Shown: positions 18,376 to 27,857 of the stretch, piece after piece
Layout: the number at the start of each line of letters is the position of its first letter
Position numbering within the stretch: the first letter of the stretch is position 1
NCBI GenBank assembly: GCA_018396405.1
Contig: JAGTQD010000008.1
Coordinates: 1 to 36,464, forward strand
Reading direction: 5' to 3'
Length of the DNA stretch: 36,464 nt
Source: Candidatus Bathyarchaeota archaeon
GTDB taxonomy: Archaea > Thermoproteota > Bathyarchaeia > Bathyarchaeales > DTEX01
The notes under the pieces: generated by a model
Database searches by the model: none
Seen by the model: the letters and a program-made list of their open reading frames with translations, nothing else
What the model was told of the DNA's origin: nothing
Made by a program: the position numbers and the translations under genes

Positions 18376-21300
18376 ATGAAAAGCAGAAAATTTTCCCCAT
18401 TTTTTCTCCTTCTCCTATTACTATTAACAGTTAACGTAGTTGCAAGTCAAGGGCCTATAATGAGGCCTTACGCTGAAGTTTCCTTTAATTATTCAAGTTT
18501 CATATCGGCTGTGAACATGTCTGCGGTCATGGAGCATGTCAGTTTCTTTTCAAGCCTTAAAACGCGTGCCACCGGATATGCTGGAAATAGTGAAGCCGCA
18601 AACTACATTTTAAGAAAATTTGTTGAGTATGGATTGTCAGACGTTAGGAGTGAAGCTTTCTCCGTAGTAGATTGTATAAATTATGGAGCAAACGTCACCA
18701 TTATAGAAGAAAATATAACCATCCCCTTACATCCGATTTTACCAAACCTTATTTCTCCATCAACCACGCCTTCTCAAGGTTTTTCAGGGAAACTTATTTA
18801 TGGTGGAACAGGAGAAATTAGAGATTTTGAAGGAAAAGATATTGAGGGTAATATAGTTCTTTTAGAGTGGCATTCTGGACCAAACTGGATTAATGCCGCT
18901 ATGCTTGGAGCTAAAGCGGTAATATTCCTGCCTCCTAAACCCGGCGACATTATTTTTTCATTATATGGTGTAGCATCATCAACGTCCTACGTGCCTAGTC
19001 CAGTAGACAAGAACTTATGGAGCATACCCTTAAATTTCCCAAGGTTTTACGTTGAGGAGAAGGACGCTCAAACGCTCATGTTGAATGTTAATCGCCAGGT
19101 TAATCTAAAATCAACTCATAGATGGGCTGAAGTGATAAGCTGGAATATTATAGGATTCGTCAAAGGAAAAGAGAGACCTGAGGGAATAATTGTTCTCTCC
19201 TCGTACTATGACTCTTATTCAGAGAGTCCATCTGTTGCTCCAGGAGCTCAGGAATCGCTGGGCATATCCGTCTTACTAGAGTTAGCAAAATATTTTGCTA
19301 AACCCGAGAATAAGCCTCCTCTTACGTTAATGTTTGTTGCGTTCGGTGGGCACCATCAATCCCTAGCTGGCGCAAGATACTTTGTTGATGAATATTACTT
19401 TCCCGCTTCAAACGCTACGAAACGGCAAATAGGCGAGCGAATCTGGTGCGTAATTAACCTAGATTTTTCTACAGGGTCAGATTACGTTTTATTTACGGTA
19501 GATGGTAATGCCTTTCAGGGTCCTGGCATTGATGGAGATACGTTTAGAGATTATGGTGAGAAATTTGATATCGTTTTGAGGAGGTATCTCTCTGAATTAG
19601 AGAGTCAAGTAGGCCAAAAGTATAAAGCCTACATTAAAGTAGGTTACTTTAGCAAGGAAGATCTCGACGCAACAGAAATTCCTAATATCATGGCAACGAA
19701 ATTCTTGTCGTATGACCACGAGGTCTTCAATGTTCTACCATATCCACCATACGCATGGTCTATTACAACAGGGTACGATCCTAGACCTTACTATAGGACT
19801 CCTTTTGACACTATTGAAAAGATTAACTGGGAAAATTTAAGGGTTCAGCTTGAATGTATATACGCGCTTCTCTTAAGATTCGTATTTTATTGGTCTGATT
19901 TTGAGCAACCCACTATAACATTTTATTGGCCCCATCACGGTATTACAGGAACTGGCGTAGGTGTAGGAATAATATATGGACGAGTGGCCGTTTGGGATGA
20001 AGCTAAGGGTTCATGGAAGGTCTTGACCAGATCAGACTTCGGTTCTTTGACTCCTCTAGTGTTCTTTAGAGGGTCACATGCACTGGACAGGCGTTTCCTC
20101 CCCATTAGGGATGATGGCGTTTTTATCATTAAAACTTGTATTGTACCAACTACAAAGAGATCTTGGGATATATCGGTTTGGATTATTAACCCTGAGACTG
20201 GTAATATTATTTTTGCGCCTGATCAAGGAAGATATAGATTTACCGCCGTTTTCTCAGCCGTTCATAAAACGGAGGGAGAAGTTAGAGAGATAGATATACC
20301 TCTTTTCACAGTTTTCAATGCTTCAACCATGGCGATAATAGGTTTAACTAGTTCAGTAAACCTTGTGAAAGCTGAGGATCTTAGTCCAGTTACTAGCTAT
20401 GGTGTGTGGTATGAGGATGTGGGTGCAAGCAGACTTTATATAGTGGCAGTTCCTCCTAATGAACCCATTTTACTACCGAATTTTATTCTGTCAAATGCTG
20501 ATGAAAGTTCCCTTCTAGGAAGAGGTTTTTCAATCAAGCCTGATACTCAAGTGATTATTCGACTTCCTATTTTGGAATGCGCTAAAGATACTCTTTGCCT
20601 AAGTAAACATTATATAAATCGAATACTTTCACAGGGAATAGATATAACAGGTGAATCATTCTACCTAGAGTCCATCAGCTGCGAAGAAAAGATAAATGGA
20701 GCATATAAAGCTCTCCTAGAGAAGGAGTATTCTAGAGCATATGTGCTTGCTATAGAAGCCTTATCAACCGCGAGGAGAGTTTTAGATTCCGTGAGAAGCT
20801 ATGGGACACAAATAATAGTAACAATGCCCCTTCTATATTTGTTGGCAATCCCATTTGTAGTTCTTTTTGAGAAGATGGTGTTTAATCAAAGAGGGGCTAA
20901 AAAGGCTCTCTCCTTAGCTGGAGTAATGGCTACTCTACTGATGGCACTCTATATATTGCACCCTGGTCTTTCTATGTCGGCTTATCCACTGGCTCTTCTT
21001 GCAAGCTTTTGTGTAATATTGACTGCTTCACTAACATTGGTTATAATATTGAGGGATGTTACATCATTCATGAATGAAATCAGAAAAAAGAGAATCGGCG
21101 TTCATGAGGTTAAAATAAGCAGAACAGAATTAGCCCTCTATTCCTTTATGACTGGAGTAGAAAATATGCGAAAGAGAAAATTCAGAACAACATTAGTTTT
21201 AGTGTCCGTTTGCCTACAGTTTTCATCTATAATATGCTTTGTATCTCTTTCTCCGTTAACTTTAGAGATCCCAGCCGAATTTGGTATTACCACACCAATG

Positions 21301-22839
21301 CCTGATTGTATATTGATCCGAAGGTTTGAATGGGGTCATGGAAATATCGAGGTTGGGTGGAAAGCTATAGAGTATTTAGTAGCTAAATATAGTGCTGTTT
21401 CGCAGTTTATTCCAGTTGCATGGAAATATACGCTCTGGCCAACGTTTAGAAGTACGACCACAAATGATATAGGATTCGCCGTTAGAAAAGAGCAAAACAC
21501 TATTTATCCTAAAGCGTTACTCGGCCTTCCACCAGACGCAAGAAATATCTTTTCCACTTTTCTTTTAGAAGGAAGCAGATGGTTTATTTCCGGAGAGACC
21601 AGAGCTTGTATTTTAAGCGAGAAACAAGCTAAGGCTCTGAACATTAGAGCTGAGAATCTGCCAGCTGAAGTAATCATAGATTCTATGGTGTTCAAAGTTA
21701 TAGGGATAATGTCAGATGCTTATGACTTGATAAAAAATATTGATGGAGAGTCTCTCACACCAATTAAACGGGATTATCCCCCAGGAGTTGAAAACCCCTG
21801 GGACGAACACCTAAATTCCTATGAAGTTCTTATAGTGACCTATGATAGTGTCATTTGTTTAGGTGGGGTGACGGCTGCTGTTATTATAGTGCCTAATGAC
21901 CCGAGCATTGTCAGATCTATAGGGAATGAAATTCAAAGCAATATCGGTGTTCTTACTAATGTTGATGTATATTCTAGCCAAAAAGGAGAAGTCTTCATAC
22001 ACGGAGAAGCGACAAGAATCACGCTGACTGGTTTTCTATTCCAGATCATCCCAATGATTGTCGTGTCACTAATACTTCTCAATTCAATATTGGGTTCAGT
22101 ACATGAAAGAAGAGCCGAAATAAAGACCTATGGAACAATAGGTCTCTCACCTCTCCATGTAACATTCATATTTTTGGGGGAGTCCCTAGTGTATGGTATA
22201 CTTGGTGCGGTAATTGGATATCTTCTGGCAATGGTGCAATTCAGATTATATGAAGCTCTTACAGGCTTCCAGATTGCTAATTATGGATCTAATGTGGCTG
22301 CTCTGGCAATATCTTTAAGTATAGCATCAACTTTAGCATCCTCTTTATACCCAGCTTATGTTTCGGGAAAGGCGGTTACTCCTAGCCTGGAGAGAGCATG
22401 GAAAATACCAACTAAACCAATTGGTGAATTGTGGGATATTCCACTACCGTTTCTTACATCAACGAAAGCTGAAACAAAGGGGGTTATGCTATATATCTAC
22501 GAATTTTTATGTGAACATAGTATTCCAGATGCGCCCAATTTTATGACATCAAATATAGAGATAACAGAATTCGCTCTAGAAAATAAACCTGCCTTCCAAG
22601 TTAAGAGTAACGTTCGACTAGCCCCGTATAATATCGGGATAACACAAGAATCAAAAATAATCGCAGTAGAAGAAAGCCCATCGCAATGGAAATTCACAAT
22701 AATTCTAAGGAAAACAAGCGGGCCTTCAAGAGACTGGATTCGATTGAACCGCGTTTTTATAGATCAAATAAGAAAGCAGCTATTATTATGGAAAACTCTT
22801 TCGGAAAGCGAGAGAAATAGATATATAACTTATGCCTAA
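18376..22839 (+). CDS. Signal peptide / PA domain / M28-like (degenerate) peptidase domain fused to FtsX-like permease
   Basis: PA-like GFSGKLIYGG...GNIVLLEW; M28-like IIVLSSYYDSYSESPSVAPGAQESLGISVLLELAKYF; C-terminal FtsX-like region MIVVSLILLNSILGSVHERRAEIKTYGTIGLSPLHVTFIFLGESLVYGILGAVIGYLLA. Likely ATG 18376 (GTG 18370 in ORF track). Confidence 0.8.
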   Translation: MKSRKFSPFFLLLLLLLTVNVVASQGPIMRPYAEVSFNYSSFISAVNMSAVMEHVSFFSSLKTRATGYAGNSEAANYILRKFVEYGLSDVRSEAFSVVDCINYGANVTIIEENITIPLHPILPNLISPSTTPSQGFSGKLIYGGTGEIRDFEGKDIEGNIVLLEWHSGPNWINAAMLGAKAVIFLPPKPGDIIFSLYGVASSTSYVPSPVDKNLWSIPLNFPRFYVEEKDAQTLMLNVNRQVNLKSTHRWAEVISWNIIGFVKGKERPEGIIVLSSYYDSYSESPSVAPGAQESLGISVLLELAKYFAKPENKPPLTLMFVAFGGHHQSLAGARYFVDEYYFPASNATKRQIGERIWCVINLDFSTGSDYVLFTVDGNAFQGPGIDGDTFRDYGEKFDIVLRRYLSELESQVGQKYKAYIKVGYFSKEDLDATEIPNIMATKFLSYDHEVFNVLPYPPYAWSITTGYDPRPYYRTPFDTIEKINWENLRVQLECIYALLLRFVFYWSDFEQPTITFYWPHHGITGTGVGVGIIYGRVAVWDEAKGSWKVLTRSDFGSLTPLVFFRGSHALDRRFLPIRDDGVFIIKTCIVPTTKRSWDISVWIINPETGNIIFAPDQGRYRFTAVFSAVHKTEGEVREIDIPLFTVFNASTMAIIGLTSSVNLVKAEDLSPVTSYGVWYEDVGASRLYIVAVPPNEPILLPNFILSNADESSLLGRGFSIKPDTQVIIRLPILECAKDTLCLSKHYINRILSQGIDITGESFYLESISCEEKINGAYKALLEKEYSRAYVLAIEALSTARRVLDSVRSYGTQIIVTMPLLYLLAIPFVVLFEKMVFNQRGAKKALSLAGVMATLLMALYILHPGLSMSAYPLALLASFCVILTASLTLVIILRDVTSFMNEIRKKRIGVHEVKISRTELALYSFMTGVENMRKRKFRTTLVLVSVCLQFSSIICFVSLSPLTLEIPAEFGITTPMPDCILIRRFEWGHGNIEVGWKAIEYLVAKYSAVSQFIPVAWKYTLWPTFRSTTTNDIGFAVRKEQNTIYPKALLGLPPDARNIFSTFLLEGSRWFISGETRACILSEKQAKALNIRAENLPAEVIIDSMVFKVIGIMSDAYDLIKNIDGESLTPIKRDYPPGVENPWDEHLNSYEVLIVTYDSVICLGGVTAAVIIVPNDPSIVRSIGNEIQSNIGVLTNVDVYSSQKGEVFIHGEATRITLTGFLFQIIPMIVVSLILLNSILGSVHERRAEIKTYGTIGLSPLHVTFIFLGESLVYGILGAVIGYLLAMVQFRLYEALTGFQIANYGSNVAALAISLSIASTLASSLYPAYVSGKAVTPSLERAWKIPTKPIGELWDIPLPFLTSTKAETKGVMLYIYEFLCEHSIPDAPNFMTSNIEITEFALENKPAFQVKSNVRLAPYNIGITQESKIIAVEESPSQWKFTIILRKTSGPSRDWIRLNRVFIDQIRKQLLLWKTLSESERNRYITYA

Positions 22840-22909
22840 AAACATTTTTATTTTTTATATAAAGAAACTTAAGTATTTAGGGAATTAAAAGATTAATAAG
22901 GTGGGATGA

Positions 22910-24316
22910 TTGACTAAAAATTCCTTCCCTAAAACACTAATTAATGTTTTAGATTACGGTGCTGTTGCAGATGGCTTAACGGATAATACAAAAGTTATAA
23001 ATGAGGCTATTGAAGCATGCGCCGAGAAGGGTTCTGGAGTAATTTATTTCCCGCCGGGCAAGTATCTTACAGGTCCTATTATTCTTAAAAGTAATGTAAC
23101 TCTTCATGTTGAGAGAGGCGCAATCATATTATTCACCCGAAACTATAGCCTTTATCCAATCGTAGAAACTCGGAGGGGAGGGATACACCTATATCAATGC
23201 ATTCCGCAATTATTCGGCAAGGATATTGATAATGTTAGAATAGAGGGGGAGGGGATCTTTGATGGGCAAGGCGACGCCTGGAGACCTGTGAAAAAATCAA
23301 AGGTTACAGACGAGGAATGGCGTAGATTAGTGGAATCAGGCGAAGGGGTTGTTGATGAGAGTGGAAAAGTGTGGTGGCCAACTCTTAATGCTCTTAAAGG
23401 AATGAAGATTATTGAGAAAATTTTAGAGAGTGGAAGAAAACCCACAAAGGAAGAGTGTGAAAACACTCGTGAATATCTCAGGCCGCAGCTTGTCCAATTT
23501 TATAATTGTAAGAATGTAGTTATTAATGGGCCAACCTTTCAAAATTCCCCCTTATGGACAGTACATTTAGTATACTCGGAAAATGTTAGGGTAGAAAATA
23601 TAACTTGCCTAAATCCATGGAACTCTCAGAACACTGATGGTTTAGATATTGATTCATGCAGGAATGTGCTTGTGAAAGACAGCTACTTCGATGTTGGTGA
23701 TGATTGCTTATGCATTAAATCTGGAAAGGACGAAGAGGGGCGTAAAATTGGAAGGCCGACGGAAAACATTACAGTTGTGAACTGTATTATGCGTCGTGGT
23801 CATGGTGGTTTTGTGATAGGTAGCGAAATGTCTGGCGGAGTAAAAAATGTTGTGGTGAAAAATTGTATTTTTGACGGAACAAACATAGGGCTTCGCTTTA
23901 AAACTCAACGTGGACGTGGAGGAATTGTTGAAAATATATCCATAGAGAATATTACGATGCGAAATATAAAAGAGCAAGCTATACTCTTCACAACCTTTTA
24001 TAGCAATCTCCCCCCAGAACCATTCTCCGAAAGAACTCCAATACTTCGTCAATTTAAAATTAGTAACATTATATGCGATGGAGCTGAGAGAGCAGTTGAA
24101 GTTTCTGGTTTACCTGAGATGCCAATTGAAAAAATAATTTTCGAGAACATTAAAATTCGCTCTAAAAAAGGAATCTATCTAAATAATTGTAGAAAATTGA
24201 AGATGATTTATGTTGAGATTGAGACGGATGATTATGCTCCTCCTCTTGAGTGCCATAATGTCGAGGATTTAGAATTAATTGATTTTAAATCAAAAAGCCG
24301 AAAAACCGAGCCTTAG
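22910..24316 (+). CDS. GH28 polygalacturonase-family glycoside hydrolase, no signal peptide
   Basis: VLDYGAVADGLTDNTKVINEAIEAC; catalytic motifs NTDGLDID, VGDDCLCIKSG, RRGHGGFVIGSEMSGG, LRFKT. Confidence 0.93.
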   Translation: MTKNSFPKTLINVLDYGAVADGLTDNTKVINEAIEACAEKGSGVIYFPPGKYLTGPIILKSNVTLHVERGAIILFTRNYSLYPIVETRRGGIHLYQCIPQLFGKDIDNVRIEGEGIFDGQGDAWRPVKKSKVTDEEWRRLVESGEGVVDESGKVWWPTLNALKGMKIIEKILESGRKPTKEECENTREYLRPQLVQFYNCKNVVINGPTFQNSPLWTVHLVYSENVRVENITCLNPWNSQNTDGLDIDSCRNVLVKDSYFDVGDDCLCIKSGKDEEGRKIGRPTENITVVNCIMRRGHGGFVIGSEMSGGVKNVVVKNCIFDGTNIGLRFKTQRGRGGIVENISIENITMRNIKEQAILFTTFYSNLPPEPFSERTPILRQFKISNIICDGAERAVEVSGLPEMPIEKIIFENIKIRSKKGIYLNNCRKLKMIYVEIETDDYAPPLECHNVEDLELIDFKSKSRKTEP

Positions 24317-24330
24317 AGAGATGTAAAGCT

Positions 24331-25914
24331 ATGGTTCCAGAATGGGTGATAAAAGAGCTACATCTGAGGGAAGAAGTTAAAAACTGGATTCATGAGGCAA
24401 TTAAAAGGCAACAGAATACACCTTGGCAAGGAGGGCATGATGAAGGAACTTTTGTTAGCTCATGGATTGGATATTACCTTTTAACTGGAGATAATAAATG
24501 TCTCAGGTTCCTCCATTGGTTAAGAGATTCCTTCCTAGAATGGTCTAAGAAGAATCAATATCACGGATATTATCCCTATGGAGAAGTGCATCATCAGCCG
24601 GAAATCTATAACAATTTTCTTGGACACTTGTGGAGAGCTGAGAAAAACGAGATTAATGTAAAGGTTATTGAGGATGCCGCCCACCACATCGGTAACTGGA
24701 TAAAAGATGTGCCCGAATGGTATGACTGGAAAAATCATAGATTTAGAAGCTGGCAGCTGGGTACTCGTGAAGTAAGAGATTATCCACCCTATAACTTTGA
24801 GGTTTGCGATCACTTTCGTCTAATACAGATGGCATTAAACGCGTATCTTGCAACAAAAGATAACAGATACTTAGAGATCTCCCGTGACTATACAGATAAA
24901 TGGTGTAAACTCATCCTGGAGTCAGATGAACTGCCAACAATAATACTTCCATCTTCAGACTTCATGGAAAAGCTGGAGGAGATCGAGAAAAATGGAAACT
25001 TAGATCCTCAAGTAATGCGAGCATATAGAGCCATAAGACACGCCCAGGGAAATATTCAAAGGTACATTGGAGGAAAAGTTCTTGACACTCTTCTTGATCT
25101 TTATTATCTAACGGGTGAAGCTAAATATCTTAACGCCTTTAGAAAATCTTTAGACAAGATCATTTTGACCACGTCTAGAGTTCCAGTCGATATAATTGCA
25201 AGATATCGTGAGATAACCGGAGATAAATCTTATGATGAGATAATTTTAGATCTCATTGGTAATTCTCTTGAAGAACGTCTTCCATCGATACTTATGATTG
25301 AGTGGCTTGGAACTAAAAAAGATGGTAAATACGATGTCGTAAGGAAGTATGCCTTTCGTGACGAGCATGGCAACATTAAAGAGTGTAAGGTCTCGTCACC
25401 CTCGAATCTAATAATAGCATATAAAATCTCCTTAGATGAAAATCTACTAAACAAGTCTATGAGTCTTGCTCAAAAAATGCTTGCTCTAGCTAGAACCTGT
25501 CTAAGAGACGGTAGAGAACATGGATGCGAAGGGAATATTTACCTTCATGGAGTAGGGGAAGAAGCAGTCTATGTGTTGTGCTCAGTCACTCTTGGATGGT
25601 ATAAGATCTGTGGAGGTTTTCTACCACGTGTATTATATTTTAGAGGTAATGGTGAACTTGGTTTGCCGGAGAATGTGGCAAGCTTATTTAAACCAGCGCT
25701 AGAAAAAAACGAAATAAACATTATTCTCTATAATAATCTTGATAGCGGTGAGCACATAAAAATTAAAGTTATGGAAGAGAATTACGGAATAAAGAATGCG
25801 TACATAAATAGTTCACCGGCTGTTTTTTCCTCTAAAGAAATCGAAGTATCTTTGAAATGTCGAGAAAAAGCTGAAGTGAGGATTATTTTGGCTTCTCAAT
25901 ATGATAATGCTTAA
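24331..25914 (+). CDS. Putative (alpha/alpha)-barrel carbohydrate-active enzyme with C-terminal beta-sandwich
   Basis: Trp/His-rich helical repeats (YGEVHHQPEIYNNFLGHLWR, DAAHHIGNWIKD, YLTGEAKYLNAFRKSLDK, HGCEGNIYLHGVGEEAVYVL). Follows GH28 after 14 nt. Family not recognised. Confidence 0.5.
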   Translation: MVPEWVIKELHLREEVKNWIHEAIKRQQNTPWQGGHDEGTFVSSWIGYYLLTGDNKCLRFLHWLRDSFLEWSKKNQYHGYYPYGEVHHQPEIYNNFLGHLWRAEKNEINVKVIEDAAHHIGNWIKDVPEWYDWKNHRFRSWQLGTREVRDYPPYNFEVCDHFRLIQMALNAYLATKDNRYLEISRDYTDKWCKLILESDELPTIILPSSDFMEKLEEIEKNGNLDPQVMRAYRAIRHAQGNIQRYIGGKVLDTLLDLYYLTGEAKYLNAFRKSLDKIILTTSRVPVDIIARYREITGDKSYDEIILDLIGNSLEERLPSILMIEWLGTKKDGKYDVVRKYAFRDEHGNIKECKVSSPSNLIIAYKISLDENLLNKSMSLAQKMLALARTCLRDGREHGCEGNIYLHGVGEEAVYVLCSVTLGWYKICGGFLPRVLYFRGNGELGLPENVASLFKPALEKNEINIILYNNLDSGEHIKIKVMEENYGIKNAYINSSPAVFSSKEIEVSLKCREKAEVRIILASQYDNA

Positions 25915-25992
25915 ATCGGCTTGAGGAGTCTTTATTGCGAAATCTTTAAGTTTTTCTGAAAAATTAGATAATTTAGGGAGAGAATTTGAAAG

Positions 25993-26661
25993 ATGAGTTT
26001 AGGTGTGATTGAAACTGGTCTAATCATCTACGGTATCATTACAGTTTACTGGACTCTTCTTGGCACCTATATGCTAGTGAAAACAAATGTTATAGGGGTA
26101 AAAGCAGCACCCCTCATCATATTGTACTCTTTATCAGAATGGTTAGTTGGAAGAATAATGTACATATTTTTTCCCGAAATTCCTCCTCATCCAATTCTAA
26201 TATTATCTGGAATTTTGAATGCGCCTCAAGTGATATTAACCACAATTTATGTTTACGTGAACACTGGGATAATAAAAATCAGGTGGACAAGGTATTTGCT
26301 TCTCTTCTCATTTTATGTTGGAGTAAACAGGCTGTTAACTTTTATATATCGTTTCTCTCCTCTACCCGAGGTCTTAGTTTTACCTGTAATTCTCTCCGGG
26401 TGGGCGGGTTACCCAGCTTGGTTTTATGTTTACGTTAAATCCAACAGAGTCTTCACATATAAGAATGCCTCCATTATTATAGCCCTCCAGATTTTAGCGT
26501 GGATTGTCCCAGTATTTATGATGTATAACCTAAATCAAAAATACTCCCTTATTTCATTAACACAGCAGATTCTTAATTATCCAATAACCATTATAACACT
26601 AATCTTTCTTGATAGATATCGGCTGAGAAAAGTGGTAGAGGTGTCAAGTAGTGTACGTTGA
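25993..26661 (+). CDS. Uncharacterised polytopic membrane protein (about 7 TM)
   Basis: Hydrophobic segments throughout; stop overlaps the next ORF. Confidence 0.7.
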   Translation: MSLGVIETGLIIYGIITVYWTLLGTYMLVKTNVIGVKAAPLIILYSLSEWLVGRIMYIFFPEIPPHPILILSGILNAPQVILTTIYVYVNTGIIKIRWTRYLLLFSFYVGVNRLLTFIYRFSPLPEVLVLPVILSGWAGYPAWFYVYVKSNRVFTYKNASIIIALQILAWIVPVFMMYNLNQKYSLISLTQQILNYPITIITLIFLDRYRLRKVVEVSSSVR

Positions 26662-27169
26662 ATATGAAGGTTTATGGATTGCTGGAGGCCACTGGCTTTT
26701 TGCATTTGCTATTATTTATTGGATATGGGATGATTCGCAAAGGCATAGCAAGAGAGCTTGGCCTTGGATATTGCTAATATCCCTTGGGGATCCCCTGGGC
26801 ACATACCTAAACAATATATACCGCTATGAGATATTACCAAGTAGAGGAGTCTACCCATATCTTGTGCCATTATTCAAGTATAGGTCTGACTATTTTATAG
26901 AGCCAGTTTGGATTTTAGATAAAATTTTCTTTTGGAATACCTTCTATAATGTGGTTTCATGGACCATCATATATATTGTCATCTTCTGGATTTATCTTGA
27001 CTGCAAAAGATCGAATAGAAGGGCTACTCCTTGGATTTCGGTTGCAAGGTTCATACAAATTGCTCCATTCCCAATAAATTATTTCATACCTTTAGGAGGC
27101 TATACGGGCCAAATTTTCATATTAGTAGGCTACCTACTACATAAATATGGGTATTTACGGAGGAAATGA
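26651..27169 (+). CDS. Uncharacterised small membrane protein with internal duplication
   Basis: YWIWDDSQRHSKRAWPWI and FWIYLDCKRSNRRATPWI repeats; GTG start overlapping the upstream gene. Confidence 0.7.
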   Translation: MYVEYEGLWIAGGHWLFAFAIIYWIWDDSQRHSKRAWPWILLISLGDPLGTYLNNIYRYEILPSRGVYPYLVPLFKYRSDYFIEPVWILDKIFFWNTFYNVVSWTIIYIVIFWIYLDCKRSNRRATPWISVARFIQIAPFPINYFIPLGGYTGQIFILVGYLLHKYGYLRRK

Positions 27170-27170
27170 T

Positions 27171-27857
27171 ATGAGGAAGGGATTTATAAGAAAAGAATTT
27201 CTCACGAGTTTAATGGTGCTATCATTTTTCTTTCTTCTAACAATCTTTCCCAATATAAATATTTGTTTCCCTCCCCTTATCTTCGGAAATGCTGAGATTA
27301 ATTTTACAAAAATTAATGTTGATGGACGTGAAGAAAGCTTAAGAATAATGAATGTGACTCATTCACCATTGTATCCACAGCCTAATGAGAGGGTAAGAAT
27401 AATCTCCAAAATTGAAGGTGAGGAGAGTAAGATAAAGAGGGTTTTATTAAGGTATCGGGAAAGAATCAATTTTCATTGGTATGGAATACACCGGTACTGG
27501 GGCATATATGAATGGTCATGGGAGCCATTAACTTGGAATGTTTACACCAACTGGATGGAGAAGGAGATGAAGCTGATAGAAAATGGCACCTATGAGGCTG
27601 AATTACTTGAGCTACCATATTACTCAACAGTTTGGTATCAGATTTGCGTGATAGATTTCGCAAACAATATTATCGTATCTGATGTTCGGGAATATAATGT
27701 TGTAAGAGGAGATAAAACAATAATCTATGATATAGTAGGAGATTTAATTACATGGCTTCTATATGTATCTGTTGCACTTCTCTTGGTTAGAGGACTTAGC
27801 AAAGAAGAATCTAGTAAATCATCAAATTCATCCTTAAAGGGGGTTAAAAATGTCTGA
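27171..27857 (+). CDS. Uncharacterised exported protein with extracellular domain and C-terminal TM
   Basis: N-terminal KGFIRKEFLTSLMVLSFFFLLTIFPN signal/TM; C-terminal IIYDIVGDLITWLLYVSVALLLVRGL. GGAGG at 27159-27163 favours ATG 27171 over 27147. Confidence 0.65.
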   Translation: MRKGFIRKEFLTSLMVLSFFFLLTIFPNINICFPPLIFGNAEINFTKINVDGREESLRIMNVTHSPLYPQPNERVRIISKIEGEESKIKRVLLRYRERINFHWYGIHRYWGIYEWSWEPLTWNVYTNWMEKEMKLIENGTYEAELLELPYYSTVWYQICVIDFANNIIVSDVREYNVVRGDKTIIYDIVGDLITWLLYVSVALLLVRGLSKEESSKSSNSSLKGVKNV

